From Bacteroidota bacterium (GTDB lineage Bacteria > Bacteroidota > Bacteroidia > Chitinophagales > Chitinophagaceae), in the NCBI GenBank assembly GCA_023411775.1, contig JAEYOL010000272.1, positions 1 to 16,605 of the forward strand: DNA of 16,605 nucleotides, written 5' to 3'. The position numbers were made by a program, and so were the translations under genes. Of this stretch, positions 6,945 through 14,765 are shown piece by piece. The notes under the pieces were generated by a model. The model was not told the origin of the DNA. It did no database searches and saw only the letters and a list, made by a program, of their open reading frames with translations. How positions within the stretch are numbered: the stretch's first letter is position 1; every line of letters begins with the position of its first letter.

Positions 6945-8147
6945 TTACAAAACCTGGCTTTTCAGCAGGTCATCAAAGACATCCCTTTTTCGGATGAGCA
7001 GGGGCTTCCCGTCTTTGATCATTACTTCGGCAGGTTTGTATCGTGAGTTGAAATGGGAGGACATCTCGAAACCATAGGCGCCGGCATTATAAAACACGAG
7101 GTAGTCGCCTTCCCGCACTTCGGACAGCATACGATCCCAGGCAAAGGTGTCGGTCTCGCAGATATTGCCGACAACAGAATACTTCCGTTCGGAACCAGCA
7201 GGATTGCTGATATTTTCTATGCGGTGATAAGAATCATAAAACATGGGGCGAATCAGGTGGTTGAAACCGCTGTTGACGCTCACAAATGTGGTAGCAGCGG
7301 TTTCCTTGATCACATTTACCTGCGTAACAAAATAACCACACTCACTTACCAGGAATTTTCCAGGCTCAAACCAGATCTGCAAATTATTTGCCTGGGGATG
7401 GCTTTCAAAAGCCTCTTTCACTTTCGCAGCCAGCAATTCGATATCTGTTTCACTATCTCCGGCCTGGTAAGGCACTTTAAATCCACCACCCAGGTCGATG
7501 GATTTCAACTCACCAAAATGCGGAATAAGATCAAACAATACTTCAATACCTCTTATAAACACATCCACATCTTTTATCTCGCTTCCGGTGTGGATATGAA
7601 GGTTGTTAATATGCAAATTGTACTTGCTCACGATCGCCAGCAGGGGCTCCAGCTGGTCCACCGGTATTCCAAATTTACTTTTATCGTGCCCCGTCGAGAT
7701 CTTTAGGTTGCCACCCGCCATAATATTGGGACGAAGGCGTAAACCGACGGGGTACTCATGCCCGTATGCCTTTCCAAACTTTTCAAGGTTGGACAGGCTG
7801 TCGATATTGATATGTACACCCAACTCCTTTGCCTCCTGTATCTCGTCAAAGGCAATCCCATTGGAAGTATATAGAACCTGGTTAGGTTTAAATCCCGCGT
7901 ACAATGCCAGTTTTACTTCGTTGATCGAACTACAATCGATATTGGCACCGATAGCATGAATATGCCGCAGGATATTTACATTAGTTAGCGCTTTGCAGGC
8001 ATAAAAAAAGACGGTATTGCTGCCGTTGAAAGCTTTCTTTAATTTCTCAAACTGGGAAGTGATTTTTTCCGCGTGATAAACATATACAGGTGTACCAAAT
8101 TCATTGGCCACGTCTATTAACTGGTCCGGGGATAAATTTTCAGGCAT
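6945..8147 (-). CDS. lysA: diaminopimelate decarboxylase
   Basis: A 400-residue PLP enzyme of the alanine-racemase fold that turns meso-diaminopimelate into lysine, the last step of lysine synthesis; its substrate is also the peptidoglycan cross-linking amino acid. The PLP lysine is Lys52 in FFYACKALTN (the family's Y-x-x-KAN motif). Further landmarks are His184 and His186 in LHIHTGSE, the phosphate-binding DLGGGF at about 218-223, EPGKFLV at 261-267, and the substrate-side CETDTF at 330-335 with Cys330. The order and spacing favour LysA over arginine, ornithine or carboxynorspermidine decarboxylases. It follows scpB by 84 bp; a close-to-consensus promoter lies immediately before the ATG, so the transcript may be leaderless or nearly so. 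Confidence 0.95.
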   Translation of the reverse strand: MPENLSPDQLIDVANEFGTPVYVYHAEKITSQFEKLKKAFNGSNTVFFYACKALTNVNILRHIHAIGANIDCSSINEVKLALYAGFKPNQVLYTSNGIAFDEIQEAKELGVHINIDSLSNLEKFGKAYGHEYPVGLRLRPNIMAGGNLKISTGHDKSKFGIPVDQLEPLLAIVSKYNLHINNLHIHTGSEIKDVDVFIRGIEVLFDLIPHFGELKSIDLGGGFKVPYQAGDSETDIELLAAKVKEAFESHPQANNLQIWFEPGKFLVSECGYFVTQVNVIKETAATTFVSVNSGFNHLIRPMFYDSYHRIENISNPAGSERKYSVVGNICETDTFAWDRMLSEVREGDYLVFYNAGAYGFEMSSHFNSRYKPAEVMIKDGKPLLIRKRDVFDDLLKSQVL

Positions 8148-8153
8148 AGTAGG

Positions 8154-8186
8154 CGAAGATAAAAAAGGCGATGCTTCACTCCAAAA
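8154..8186 (-). promoter_or_regulatory. promoter of lysA (TTTTG, 20 bp, TATCTTCG)
   Basis: On the minus strand the -33 element TTTTG (8186-8182) is followed after exactly 20 bp by TATCTTCG (8161-8154), one base from TAnnTTTG. The expected start of transcription, a few bases downstream, falls at about 8145-8150, at the lysA ATG itself. Confidence 0.6.
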
Positions 8187-8206
8187 TCACCTACGACTGG
8201 AAGCAT
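8161..8206 (-). terminator. possible scpB terminator overlapping the lysA promoter
   Basis: On the minus strand ATGCTTC (8206-8200) pairs with GAAGCAT (8177-8171); four bases later comes a run of six T (8166-8161). The loop is 22 nt, which is long, though CCA/TGG pairs could shorten it. The T-run forms part of the spacer of the lysA promoter. Confidence 0.4.
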
Positions 8207-8231
8207 TGAGGAAGTATGTGAGTATATGAAA

Positions 8232-8933
8232 TTAATTGTCGCCGCTGTCCTCCGCTTTGTCGACGAGCTCTCCGTCTTCTGTTACGGAAAGCATCACGTC
8301 GTCACTACCGGTTTCTTCTGATTCGGTGTCGGTCGATTCTTCAGTTGTTCCTTCATTCTTTACGATTGTTGGTTCAACCACCTGGTCGGCCAGCACTTCC
8401 TTTATCCGGGGAAGATCATCTGCCGAATTGATACCAAAATAATCCATAAAGCTTCGGGAAGTGCAATATACCAGCGGATGACCCGGTAGTTTTTCGTTAC
8501 GGCCGCTGATGATGATCAATTCTTTCTCCAGTAATTTTTGCACTGCATAGTCGGAACTCACACCCCTGATGGATTCTATTTCTCCTTTAGTGACCGGCTG
8601 CTTGTAAGCGATGATCGCAAGCGTTTCCAGTGCCGCGGCCGAAAGTCTTTTCAGGTACTTGTCACCATTTAGCTGGGCGATCGTTTTATGATAATCCTTC
8701 TTGGTAAGAAACTGCCACCCTCCGCCGCTTTGCCTCAGTTCAAAAGGATAGAACTCCGAACTATATTTTTCAGTAATGCCGTCGATCGCCGCTTCCACCT
8801 GGTCGAGCGTGACCTTATCCTCCATAAACCCAAAGGCATTATTCACCAATTCGGTAATATCTAGACTGGTCAATGGCTTATCACTTGCAAAGATCAATGC
8901 TTCAATATGCGGTATCAGATTAGTAATTTCCAT
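8232..8933 (-). CDS. scpB: chromosome segregation and condensation protein ScpB
   Basis: A 233-residue protein with two winged-helix domains. The first (about 1-85) includes EALIFASDKPL near 11-21; the second carries the most conserved block, LSAAALETLAIIAYKQPVTKGEIESIRG at 97-124, followed by the GRNEKLPGHPLVY beta wing. ScpB binds the kleisin ScpA and acts with the SMC ATPase to compact and separate the chromosome. The last 50 or so residues are rich in Glu, Asp, Ser and Thr and look disordered; such acidic tails vary between species. scpA is not in the window. The 174 bp upstream, between scpB and atpG, hold nothing I can identify with confidence. Confidence 0.95.
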   Translation of the reverse strand: MEITNLIPHIEALIFASDKPLTSLDITELVNNAFGFMEDKVTLDQVEAAIDGITEKYSSEFYPFELRQSGGGWQFLTKKDYHKTIAQLNGDKYLKRLSAAALETLAIIAYKQPVTKGEIESIRGVSSDYAVQKLLEKELIIISGRNEKLPGHPLVYCTSRSFMDYFGINSADDLPRIKEVLADQVVEPTIVKNEGTTEESTDTESEETGSDDVMLSVTEDGELVDKAEDSGDN

Positions 8934-9107
8934 AACACTAAAAAGGGTGAATGTATCTCACCTTAAAGCGATTAATTTAAAAAAGGTTCAATAATAATAC
9001 CAAGGCGACGAAAATACGCCCTCAGGTTTGCAGGTGAAAACGCAGTTATCAACATTTTAAAACAAGAAAAACAGAATGGGGAAAACCATTTTACTCCCGG
9101 CTAACGA

Positions 9108-9989
9108 CTACCCCTGCAGCGCCGCGGCACCACTTACGATCTCGGTCAATTCCGTAGTGATGGCAGCCTGGCGGGCCCTGTTATAGGAGATCTTCAGCGA
9201 TCGTAGCATTTCATTGGCATTTTCGCTGGCTTTGTCCATAGCCGTCATGCGGGCTCCGTGCTCAGAAGCGTTTGAGTCCAGCACCGCTTTATATAATTGC
9301 GTATTGAGAATTTTCGGCATTAGCTCAGTTACCAATTCCTCTTTGGAAGGATCGTAGATAAAGTCAGATTTTTTCTCACCTTCTTTTTTCTGCACCTTAG
9401 GAATAGGTAGGAATCTTTCAACCTTGAAAATTTGGGTCGCCGCATTTTTGAACTGGCTGTAAACGATCTCAATCACATCAAACTGCTTTTCCTCGAAAGC
9501 CTTCATAGCGGCCTGCGAAGCTTTCTGCACGTTCTCAAAATTGAGGTGCAGGAAAATGTCTTTATGCGTCGCGTCGGTTTTATAATTATTCTTCAGAAAA
9601 TGCTCGTATCCTTTTTTACCGATGCTCCAGATGGTCAGGTTACCTTTTTTCTGCTGCCCGGCATATTTTTCGGCAATAGTAGCTTTGGCCAGTTTAATAA
9701 CGTTGGCATTAAAGGCGCCAGCCAGGCCGCGGTCGCTGGTGATCACGATCAGTAAAACCTTTTCAACAGGGCGCTCAGTGGCCAGTGACATTCCAACTTC
9801 ACCTTCGCTGCTGCTCACAATATTGCTCAACAGTTCCTGCAGCTTCTGTGCATAAGGGCGCATCTGTACGATGGCGTCCTGTGCGCGGCGCAATTTAGCC
9901 GCGCTCACCATTTTCATGGCTTTGGTAATCTGCTGCGTACTCTGTACTGACTTGATCCGGTTACGTACTTCTTTAAGTTGTCCTGCCAT
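9108..9989 (-). CDS. atpG: ATP synthase F1 gamma subunit
   Basis: A 293-residue protein, the rotating central shaft of F1-ATPase on the cytosolic face of the inner membrane. The N-terminal helix reads MAGQLKEVRNRIKSVQST, followed by ITKAMKMVSAAKLRRAQ; the C-terminal helix has the conserved MTAMDKASENA and ARQAAITTELTEIVSGA. These terminal helices form the coiled coil inside the alpha-beta ring. I start it at the ATG at 9989 because the family begins there; an in-frame extension of 21 codons has no family likeness and would include the upstream leader. No other atp gene flanks it: a lipoprotein gene lies upstream and scpB downstream, whereas atpG usually follows atpA. Confidence 0.97.
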   Translation of the reverse strand: MAGQLKEVRNRIKSVQSTQQITKAMKMVSAAKLRRAQDAIVQMRPYAQKLQELLSNIVSSSEGEVGMSLATERPVEKVLLIVITSDRGLAGAFNANVIKLAKATIAEKYAGQQKKGNLTIWSIGKKGYEHFLKNNYKTDATHKDIFLHLNFENVQKASQAAMKAFEEKQFDVIEIVYSQFKNAATQIFKVERFLPIPKVQKKEGEKKSDFIYDPSKEELVTELMPKILNTQLYKAVLDSNASEHGARMTAMDKASENANEMLRSLKISYNRARQAAITTELTEIVSGAAALQG

Positions 9990-10049
9990 TTTGGAAGTTT
10001 TAAAGCCCCGGCTGACCGAAACTGGGATCAAACCGTGTCTTTGAGGCCG

Positions 10050-10057
10050 CAAAGGTA
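10050..10057 (-). promoter_or_regulatory. possible -7 promoter element for atpG
   Basis: TACCTTTG on the minus strand matches TAnnTTTG and would give a leader of about 55 nt for atpG. A TTTG lies upstream, but about 26 bp away, longer than the usual 19-21 bp. Confidence 0.4.
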
Positions 10058-10086
10058 TGGGCTACAGGCTGATTTTCCATATACAA

Positions 10087-10100
10087 ATTCAAATTTGAAT
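10087..10100. repeat. perfect 14-bp palindrome upstream of atpG
   Basis: ATTCAAATTTGAAT is fully self-complementary. It lies 30 bp upstream of the putative atpG -7 element, close to where the -33 region or an operator would be. It is AT-rich and no T-run follows, so it does not look like a terminator of the lipoprotein gene. Confidence 0.5.
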
Positions 10101-10150
10101 CCGGGGTGGATAAAGGGTGAAAATAGAATGGATTTGGCGTTTCAATCCCC

Positions 10151-10861
10151 CTATTCGGTCTTTTTAACCAACTCAAAAGATCGTTTGAGATTGTAGGAAA
10201 TGGCCAGACGGCCACCTGCGGGGGTAGCTTCCCGGAGGGGAATGGTGTTTTCCCGGTAAATTTCAAGAAATACCGGTCCATCTTTCAGGTTGCTGAGCTC
10301 AGCCTCGCTGATCACCACTCGGCCGTCGCGAACCGAATCGAATCTTTCGATGCCCCGACCATAAAAACTGGTATCATTCATCAAAACCTGGATAAGCTGC
10401 GTACTATCCACCCCTCCGAGTTCCAAAACCAGGTCCTGCCGGGCAACCTTCGGCGGCAACTCCTTCAGCAATACTGGTTGCACAAAGCTGAACTCCTCAG
10501 TATAGGTCCTGCCCTCGCTGTCGGTGAACACGATCGAGTGATCACCCACGAACTCAGGTACGGTAGTGCTGGTTTCGTAGTACACGCCATTCATGATCGA
10601 ACTGTCAGCCTCCAGCTCATAGCCGTCAAACTCAATTTTTGCGGGTGCAAACAATGAGAATGGATCGCCTTCTGCATCGTAGTCCCTGAAACGAAGGGTA
10701 ATAGTCACGACATTTCGCTCTTCATCACCCCTGATCCGGTAATCGAAATAAGTTAGACCGGGCTCTGCTTTTCGTTCGGCCCTTTTGTCTTCATCAGTGC
10801 AACCTGCCAATAAGCTAAAAAGTCCCAAAGTAAAAATGATATGATAATTGCATCTTCTCAT
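10151..10861 (-). CDS. lipoprotein of unknown function
   Basis: A 236-residue protein when started at the ATG at 10861 (MRRCNYH). A TTG four codons upstream would also be open but adds nothing to the signal peptide. The basic start, hydrophobic core and LLAGC lipobox (Cys21) mark a signal-peptidase-II lipoprotein. The next residues, TDEDK, are acidic; acidic residues after the Cys are associated with surface export of lipoproteins in some Bacteroidota. The rest is mostly predicted beta strand, with segments such as VVTITLRFRDYDAEGDPF and GDHSIVFTDSEGRTY that resemble Ig-like or fibronectin-like strands, but I cannot name a domain. It is divergent from secA and lies 161 bp upstream of atpG. 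No catalytic motif is visible. Confidence 0.85.
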   Translation of the reverse strand: MRRCNYHIIFTLGLFSLLAGCTDEDKRAERKAEPGLTYFDYRIRGDEERNVVTITLRFRDYDAEGDPFSLFAPAKIEFDGYELEADSSIMNGVYYETSTTVPEFVGDHSIVFTDSEGRTYTEEFSFVQPVLLKELPPKVARQDLVLELGGVDSTQLIQVLMNDTSFYGRGIERFDSVRDGRVVISEAELSNLKDGPVFLEIYRENTIPLREATPAGGRLAISYNLKRSFELVKKTE

Positions 10862-11028
10862 ATTCAACGGCAAGACTGTAAGAGTAAGTTAAAAGGCGGG
10901 CGGGCACAGACAACAAATTCTCAATCATCTTTAAAACGCTTTGCAATATAAGCACTTATGATTTTATCATTCTCGTAATTTTGCATTATATCCATCGCTT
11001 CGCCTGTTTACCACTGCCTCAATTCCAT

Positions 11029-11036
11029 TATCTTTG
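11029..11036 (+). promoter_or_regulatory. -7 promoter element for secA
   Basis: TATCTTTG matches TAnnTTTG exactly, with TGTTTA around 11005-11010 as a weak -33 element about 18-20 bp upstream. Transcription would start near 11042, leaving a leader of about 90 nt. A second match, TAATTTTG at 10976-10983, lacks a -33 partner. I see no other identifiable signal in the 273-bp divergent region. Confidence 0.45.
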
Positions 11037-11134
11037 CAGCCCCTGCCAAAATGACCTGGGCTATATAATAGCATTCTTTTTGACCGGGTAATAAATCTTG
11101 ATTAATAGAATCTACAATTCCAATAATACAACAT

Positions 11135-14100
11135 ATGATTGGTTTTTTTTCAAAGCTGTTTGGTAATAAATCGGATAAAGATGTAAAGAGGATCTTACCC
11201 GCCGTTCAAAAGATCAACCAGTTTTTCTCAGAATATGCTTCCCTCAGCAATGATGATCTTCGCAAAAAGACACAGGAGTTTCGCCAGAGAATAAAGGCCC
11301 ACTTAACAGCAACTGATGAAGCGATAGCATCGAAAAACCGCGAAGCGGAAGAGCTTAGTTTCAACGACCTGCTTGGAAAAGATGCGATCTACCAGGAAGT
11401 AGATAAACTGAAAAAAGAACGTGACAAAAAAATTGAGGAGATCTTAAACGAGATCCTTCCCGAAGCTTTTGCGGTGATCAAAGAAACCGCACGTCGTTTT
11501 AAAGAAAACGAAGAAGTTATTTCGACCGCTACAGATCTGGATCGCGACTTTAGCGTAAAGAAAGAATATATCACCATAGATGGCGACAAGGCTATCTACA
11601 AAAATAAATGGACAGCCGGTGGTACCGAAGTGACCTGGAACATGGTACACTATGATGTACAGTTGATCGGTGGTGCCGTGCTGCACTCCGGTAAGATCGC
11701 GGAGATGGCAACGGGTGAGGGTAAAACCCTGGTATCGACCCTGCCTGCCTATCTAAATGCGTTACCTGGAGAGGGTGTTCATATCGTTACGGTGAATGAT
11801 TACCTGGCACGTCGTGACCAGGAATGGAACGGACCGATCTTTGAATGGCTCGGCCTGAAAGTAGATTGTATCGATAAACACCAGCCCAACACCGAAGAAA
11901 GGAGAAAAGCTTACCTGGCCGATATCACGTACGGTACCAATAACGAATTTGGTTTTGATTACCTCCGTGATAACATGGTGCATACACCGGAAGAGATGGT
12001 GCAACGCAAACATCATTTCGCGATGGTGGATGAGGTCGACTCTGTATTGATCGATGATGCACGTACGCCTCTAATCATTTCGGGACCCGTGCCAAGGGGT
12101 GAAGATCAGCAATACCACGTACACAAACCAAGGATCCAGCAACTGGTACAGGAACAGGAGCGCATTGTTCGTCATAGCCTGAACGAAGCAAAAAAGCTTT
12201 TTGAAAAAGGCGAGGACGATCCAAAGGCAGGTGGCCTGCATTTGTTCAGGGCTTATCGCGGTCTGCCCAAATACGGACCATTGATCAAGTTCCTTAGTGA
12301 ACCTGGTAATAAAGTAAAACTGCAGAAAGCAGAGAACTACTACCTGCAGGACCAGATGCGCAATATGCACATCGTTGATTCGGAACTTCTTTTCCATATT
12401 GAAGAGAAAAATAACTCGGTTGAGCTCACAGACCAGGGACTGAATGCAATTACGAAGTCCGGTGAGGATCCCGAATTTTTTGTTTTACCCGATATTGGCG
12501 TAAAACTGGCCGAGGTTGAAAAAAGTGAAATCAGCGCGGAAGAAAAATTATTGCAGAAAGAAACTTTACTCAACGACTATTCTCAAAAGGCCGACCGGAT
12601 CCATACAGTACAACAATTGCTGAAAGCCTATACACTTTTTGAAAAGGATGTAGAATATGTGATCATCGATGGCGCCATTAAAATCGTAGATGAGCAAACC
12701 GGCCGTATCATGGAAGGTCGCCGATATAGTGATGGTCTGCACCAGGCTTTGGAAGCAAAGGAAAATGTAAAGATCGAAGCGGCTACACAGACCTATGCAA
12801 CGATCACGTTGCAGAATTACTTCAGGATGTATCACAAGCTGGCGGGTATGACTGGTACAGCGGAAACTGAAGCGGCAGAGTTGTGGAGTATTTATAAACT
12901 GGATGTGGTTTCTATTCCGACCAACCTCCCGATGATCCGCCAGGATAAACAGGATCTTGTATATAAAACCAAACGCGAAAAATTCAGGGCAGCCATTGAT
13001 GAGATTGAAGCGCTTCGAAATGCCGGAAGGCCGGTACTTGTGGGTACCACTTCGGTGGAGGTAAGTGAATTGTTGAGCCGTATGCTGCAACAAAAAAAGA
13101 TCGCGCATAATGTCTTGAACGCAAAACAACACGCCCGGGAGGCGCAGATCGTCGCAGAAGCTGGTTTGGCAGGCGCGGTTACCATCGCCACAAACATGGC
13201 GGGTCGTGGTACGGATATCAAACTCGGACCTGGTGTGAAAGAAGCCGGTGGCCTTGCGATCATCGGTACGGAAAGACATGAAAGCCGGAGGGTCGACAGG
13301 CAGTTACGTGGTCGTGCCGGTCGCCAGGGTGATCCAGGTAGTTCGCAGTTTTATGTTTCGCTTGAAGACGACCTGATGCGGATGTTCGGCAGTGAGCGTA
13401 TCGCGTCGATGATGGATAAGCTGGGTTATAAGGAAGGCGATGTGATCCAGCACAGCATGATCAGCAATAGTATTCAGCGTGCGCAGAAAAAAGTGGAGGA
13501 AAACAACTTTGGTATCCGCAAGCGACTGCTGGAATATGATGACGTGATGAACAAACAGCGCAACGTAATCTATGGAAAACGCCAGCACGCCCTGTTTGGC
13601 GAGCGCCTTGCGCTGGATCTCGACAATGCATTTTCAGTTGTGGCCGAAGGCCTGATATCAGGTTTCCGTGAACAGGAAGATTTTGAAGGATTTAAGATGG
13701 CCTGCATTGTGAATTTTGGACTGGAAACAAAAATTGAAGAAGAGGAATTCAAAAAAGGAGATATAAACGCGGTCATTGATAAATTATATGCTGAAGCAAC
13801 AGGATCTTATGCTGCACATAAAGAAGCCCTGAAAACACAAGCTATTCCTGTATTTAAAAATATCCGCCTTACTCAGGGCAGCCAGATCGAAAATGTGGTA
13901 GTGCCGTTTTCGGATGGAAGAAAAGGTCTGAATGTCCTGGTATCCCTCGACAAGACACTTAATTCGAATGGCGAGGAACTTGTTCACGCGCTTGAAAAAA
14001 CTATCACCCTGGCTGTGATCGATGATGCCTGGAAAGAACACCTGCGTGCGATGGACGACTTAAAACAAAGTGTTCAAACCGCTTACCTCGAACAAAAAGA

Positions 14101-14461
14101 TCCTCTTGTGATCTACAAGGTGGAAGCATTTCAGCAATTCAAAAATATGGACGCTGAGGTCAACAAGGATATCGTGACATTCCTTACCCATGCTGCTATC
14201 CCTGTACAGCAGGAAAATGCACCGCTGAAAGAAGGCCGTCCGCAGAAAACAGATTACAGCAAGATGCGTATTAATAAAGATGAGGTAGATGCCGCGGGCG
14301 AAGACTATGCTGCAAATGAAAGAGACCGCTTTGAACCCGGCGGCCCCGGTACAGCGGTAAAACAAGAGCCCGTCAAGGTAGGACCTAAAATTGGGCGTAA
14401 CGATCCCTGTCCCTGCGGAAGTGGTAAGAAATACAAAAACTGCCACGGTAAAGAGGCCTAA
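11135..14461 (+). CDS. secA: preprotein translocase ATPase SecA
   Basis: A 1108-residue motor that pushes unfolded proteins through SecYEG at the inner membrane. Walker A is MATGEGKT (191-198), the DEAD-type Walker B is DEVD (299-302) followed by SVLIDDARTPLIISGP, the second motor domain carries NMAGRGTDIKLG and QLRGRAGRQGDPG, and the protein ends with the SecB/lipid-binding zinc motif CPCGSGKKYKNCH (Cys1092, Cys1094, Cys1103, His1104). It is about 200 residues longer than E. coli SecA (901); much of the excess lies between about 325 and 510, after the first half of the motor, with further lengthening near residues 60-150. Such long forms are usual in Bacteroidota. There is no clear Shine-Dalgarno before the ATG, again typical. 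It is the only plus-strand gene and stands alone. Confidence 0.98.
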   Translation: MIGFFSKLFGNKSDKDVKRILPAVQKINQFFSEYASLSNDDLRKKTQEFRQRIKAHLTATDEAIASKNREAEELSFNDLLGKDAIYQEVDKLKKERDKKIEEILNEILPEAFAVIKETARRFKENEEVISTATDLDRDFSVKKEYITIDGDKAIYKNKWTAGGTEVTWNMVHYDVQLIGGAVLHSGKIAEMATGEGKTLVSTLPAYLNALPGEGVHIVTVNDYLARRDQEWNGPIFEWLGLKVDCIDKHQPNTEERRKAYLADITYGTNNEFGFDYLRDNMVHTPEEMVQRKHHFAMVDEVDSVLIDDARTPLIISGPVPRGEDQQYHVHKPRIQQLVQEQERIVRHSLNEAKKLFEKGEDDPKAGGLHLFRAYRGLPKYGPLIKFLSEPGNKVKLQKAENYYLQDQMRNMHIVDSELLFHIEEKNNSVELTDQGLNAITKSGEDPEFFVLPDIGVKLAEVEKSEISAEEKLLQKETLLNDYSQKADRIHTVQQLLKAYTLFEKDVEYVIIDGAIKIVDEQTGRIMEGRRYSDGLHQALEAKENVKIEAATQTYATITLQNYFRMYHKLAGMTGTAETEAAELWSIYKLDVVSIPTNLPMIRQDKQDLVYKTKREKFRAAIDEIEALRNAGRPVLVGTTSVEVSELLSRMLQQKKIAHNVLNAKQHAREAQIVAEAGLAGAVTIATNMAGRGTDIKLGPGVKEAGGLAIIGTERHESRRVDRQLRGRAGRQGDPGSSQFYVSLEDDLMRMFGSERIASMMDKLGYKEGDVIQHSMISNSIQRAQKKVEENNFGIRKRLLEYDDVMNKQRNVIYGKRQHALFGERLALDLDNAFSVVAEGLISGFREQEDFEGFKMACIVNFGLETKIEEEEFKKGDINAVIDKLYAEATGSYAAHKEALKTQAIPVFKNIRLTQGSQIENVVVPFSDGRKGLNVLVSLDKTLNSNGEELVHALEKTITLAVIDDAWKEHLRAMDDLKQSVQTAYLEQKDPLVIYKVEAFQQFKNMDAEVNKDIVTFLTHAAIPVQQENAPLKEGRPQKTDYSKMRINKDEVDAAGEDYAANERDRFEPGGPGTAVKQEPVKVGPKIGRNDPCPCGSGKKYKNCHGKEA

Positions 14462-14479
14462 ACGCTAACGACTAAGAAT
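14459..14479 (+). repeat. short heptad repeat that includes the secA stop codon
   Basis: Three in-phase 7-bp units, TAAACGC, TAACGAC and TAAGAAT, begin with the TAA stop itself. Just beyond, TTGGG/CCCAA (14487-14501) forms a 5-bp hairpin with an ATATA loop and six T follow 10 nt later, a weak terminator at best. Confidence 0.4.
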
Positions 14480-14535
14480 GAGAGGATTGGGATATACCCA
14501 AGAAACTAACATTTTTTAGAAATAGGTATTTTTAC

Positions 14536-14568
14536 TATTGCAGAATCGTAAAGTCGACATTAGTTTTG
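14536..14568 (+). promoter_or_regulatory. consensus-type promoter downstream of secA
   Basis: TATTG at 14536-14540 and TAGTTTTG at 14561-14568 are separated by 20 bp; the second is an exact TAnnTTTG. Both parts and the spacing agree with the Bacteroidota housekeeping promoter, which makes this one of the two best promoters in the window, yet no plus-strand protein gene lies downstream. Confidence 0.55.
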
Positions 14569-14574
14569 TGTTAG

Positions 14575-14689
14575 TTACGACGCAGAAATCGAACAACTCG
14601 CATAAACTCCGACACTGATCGGATCAAAATATCAACAATGGACGGTTGGAAAAGAACGGCCCCGGATAATTCCGGGGCTGCTTTTTTTT
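14575..14689 (+). ncRNA. candidate small RNA of about 115 nt between secA and the amidohydrolase
   Basis: The stretch between the promoter at 14536-14568 and the intrinsic terminator at 14659-14689 has no plausible reading frame: the only ATG-led frame, at 14638, runs straight through the terminator stem. A 5-bp hairpin, TCCGA/TCGGA with loop CACTGA (14608-14623), lies in the middle. The 5' end is estimated from the -7 element and is uncertain by several bases. I do not recognise a known RNA family; it lacks the conserved loop of SRP RNA and is too short for tmRNA or RNase P RNA. The alternative is that the block is simply the 3' untranslated part of secA. Confidence 0.4.
14659..14689 (+). 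terminator. strong intrinsic terminator
   Basis: A perfect 8-bp GC stem GCCCCGGA/TCCGGGGC with a TAAT loop (14659-14678), extendable by a G-U and a C-G pair, followed by a run of eight T (14682-14689). It ends plus-strand transcription from secA or from the candidate small RNA, about 200 bp after the secA stop. The minus-strand version lacks a good T-run. Confidence 0.88.
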
Positions 14690-14696
14690 GTATGCT

Positions 14697-14731
14697 CGAA
14701 GCTGGATACCAGATACTAGATGATGGAACTG
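14697..14731. repeat. degenerate heptad repeat in the convergent intergenic region
   Basis: Five 7-bp units in phase, including GGATACC, AGATACT and AGATGAT on the plus strand. They closely resemble, in the opposite orientation, the GGATGCC- and AGATGCT-like units seen on the minus strand at 5540-5567. Another similar heptad, AGATGCC on the minus strand, overlaps the stop codon of the amidohydrolase at 14766. Confidence 0.45.
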
Positions 14732-14765
14732 TGTGATATTTAGCATTACGATGGCGTCCCGGCAT

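Noticed and set aside
503..8196. The 12-mer AATCACCTACGA occurs both near 505 and near 8185, in two intergenic regions
   Set aside because: Some repeated 12-mers are expected by chance in 16.6 kb when both strands are counted, and the match does not extend on either side.
9990..10052. N-terminal extension of atpG by 21 codons
   Set aside because: The extension covers the predicted leader and -7 element, has no likeness to gamma subunits, and the family start MAGQLKEVRNRIK is preserved at 9989.
12566..13279. 237-codon minus-strand open frame inside secA, and a 217-codon plus-strand frame inside lysA (7053-7706)
   Set aside because: Both overlap intact conserved enzymes and show no recognisable motif. 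They are explained by codon bias of the real genes.
14638..14736. Small open frame starting at the ATG at 14638
   Set aside because: It reads through the intrinsic terminator stem and its T-run and then into the degenerate repeat, so it is not a credible protein gene.
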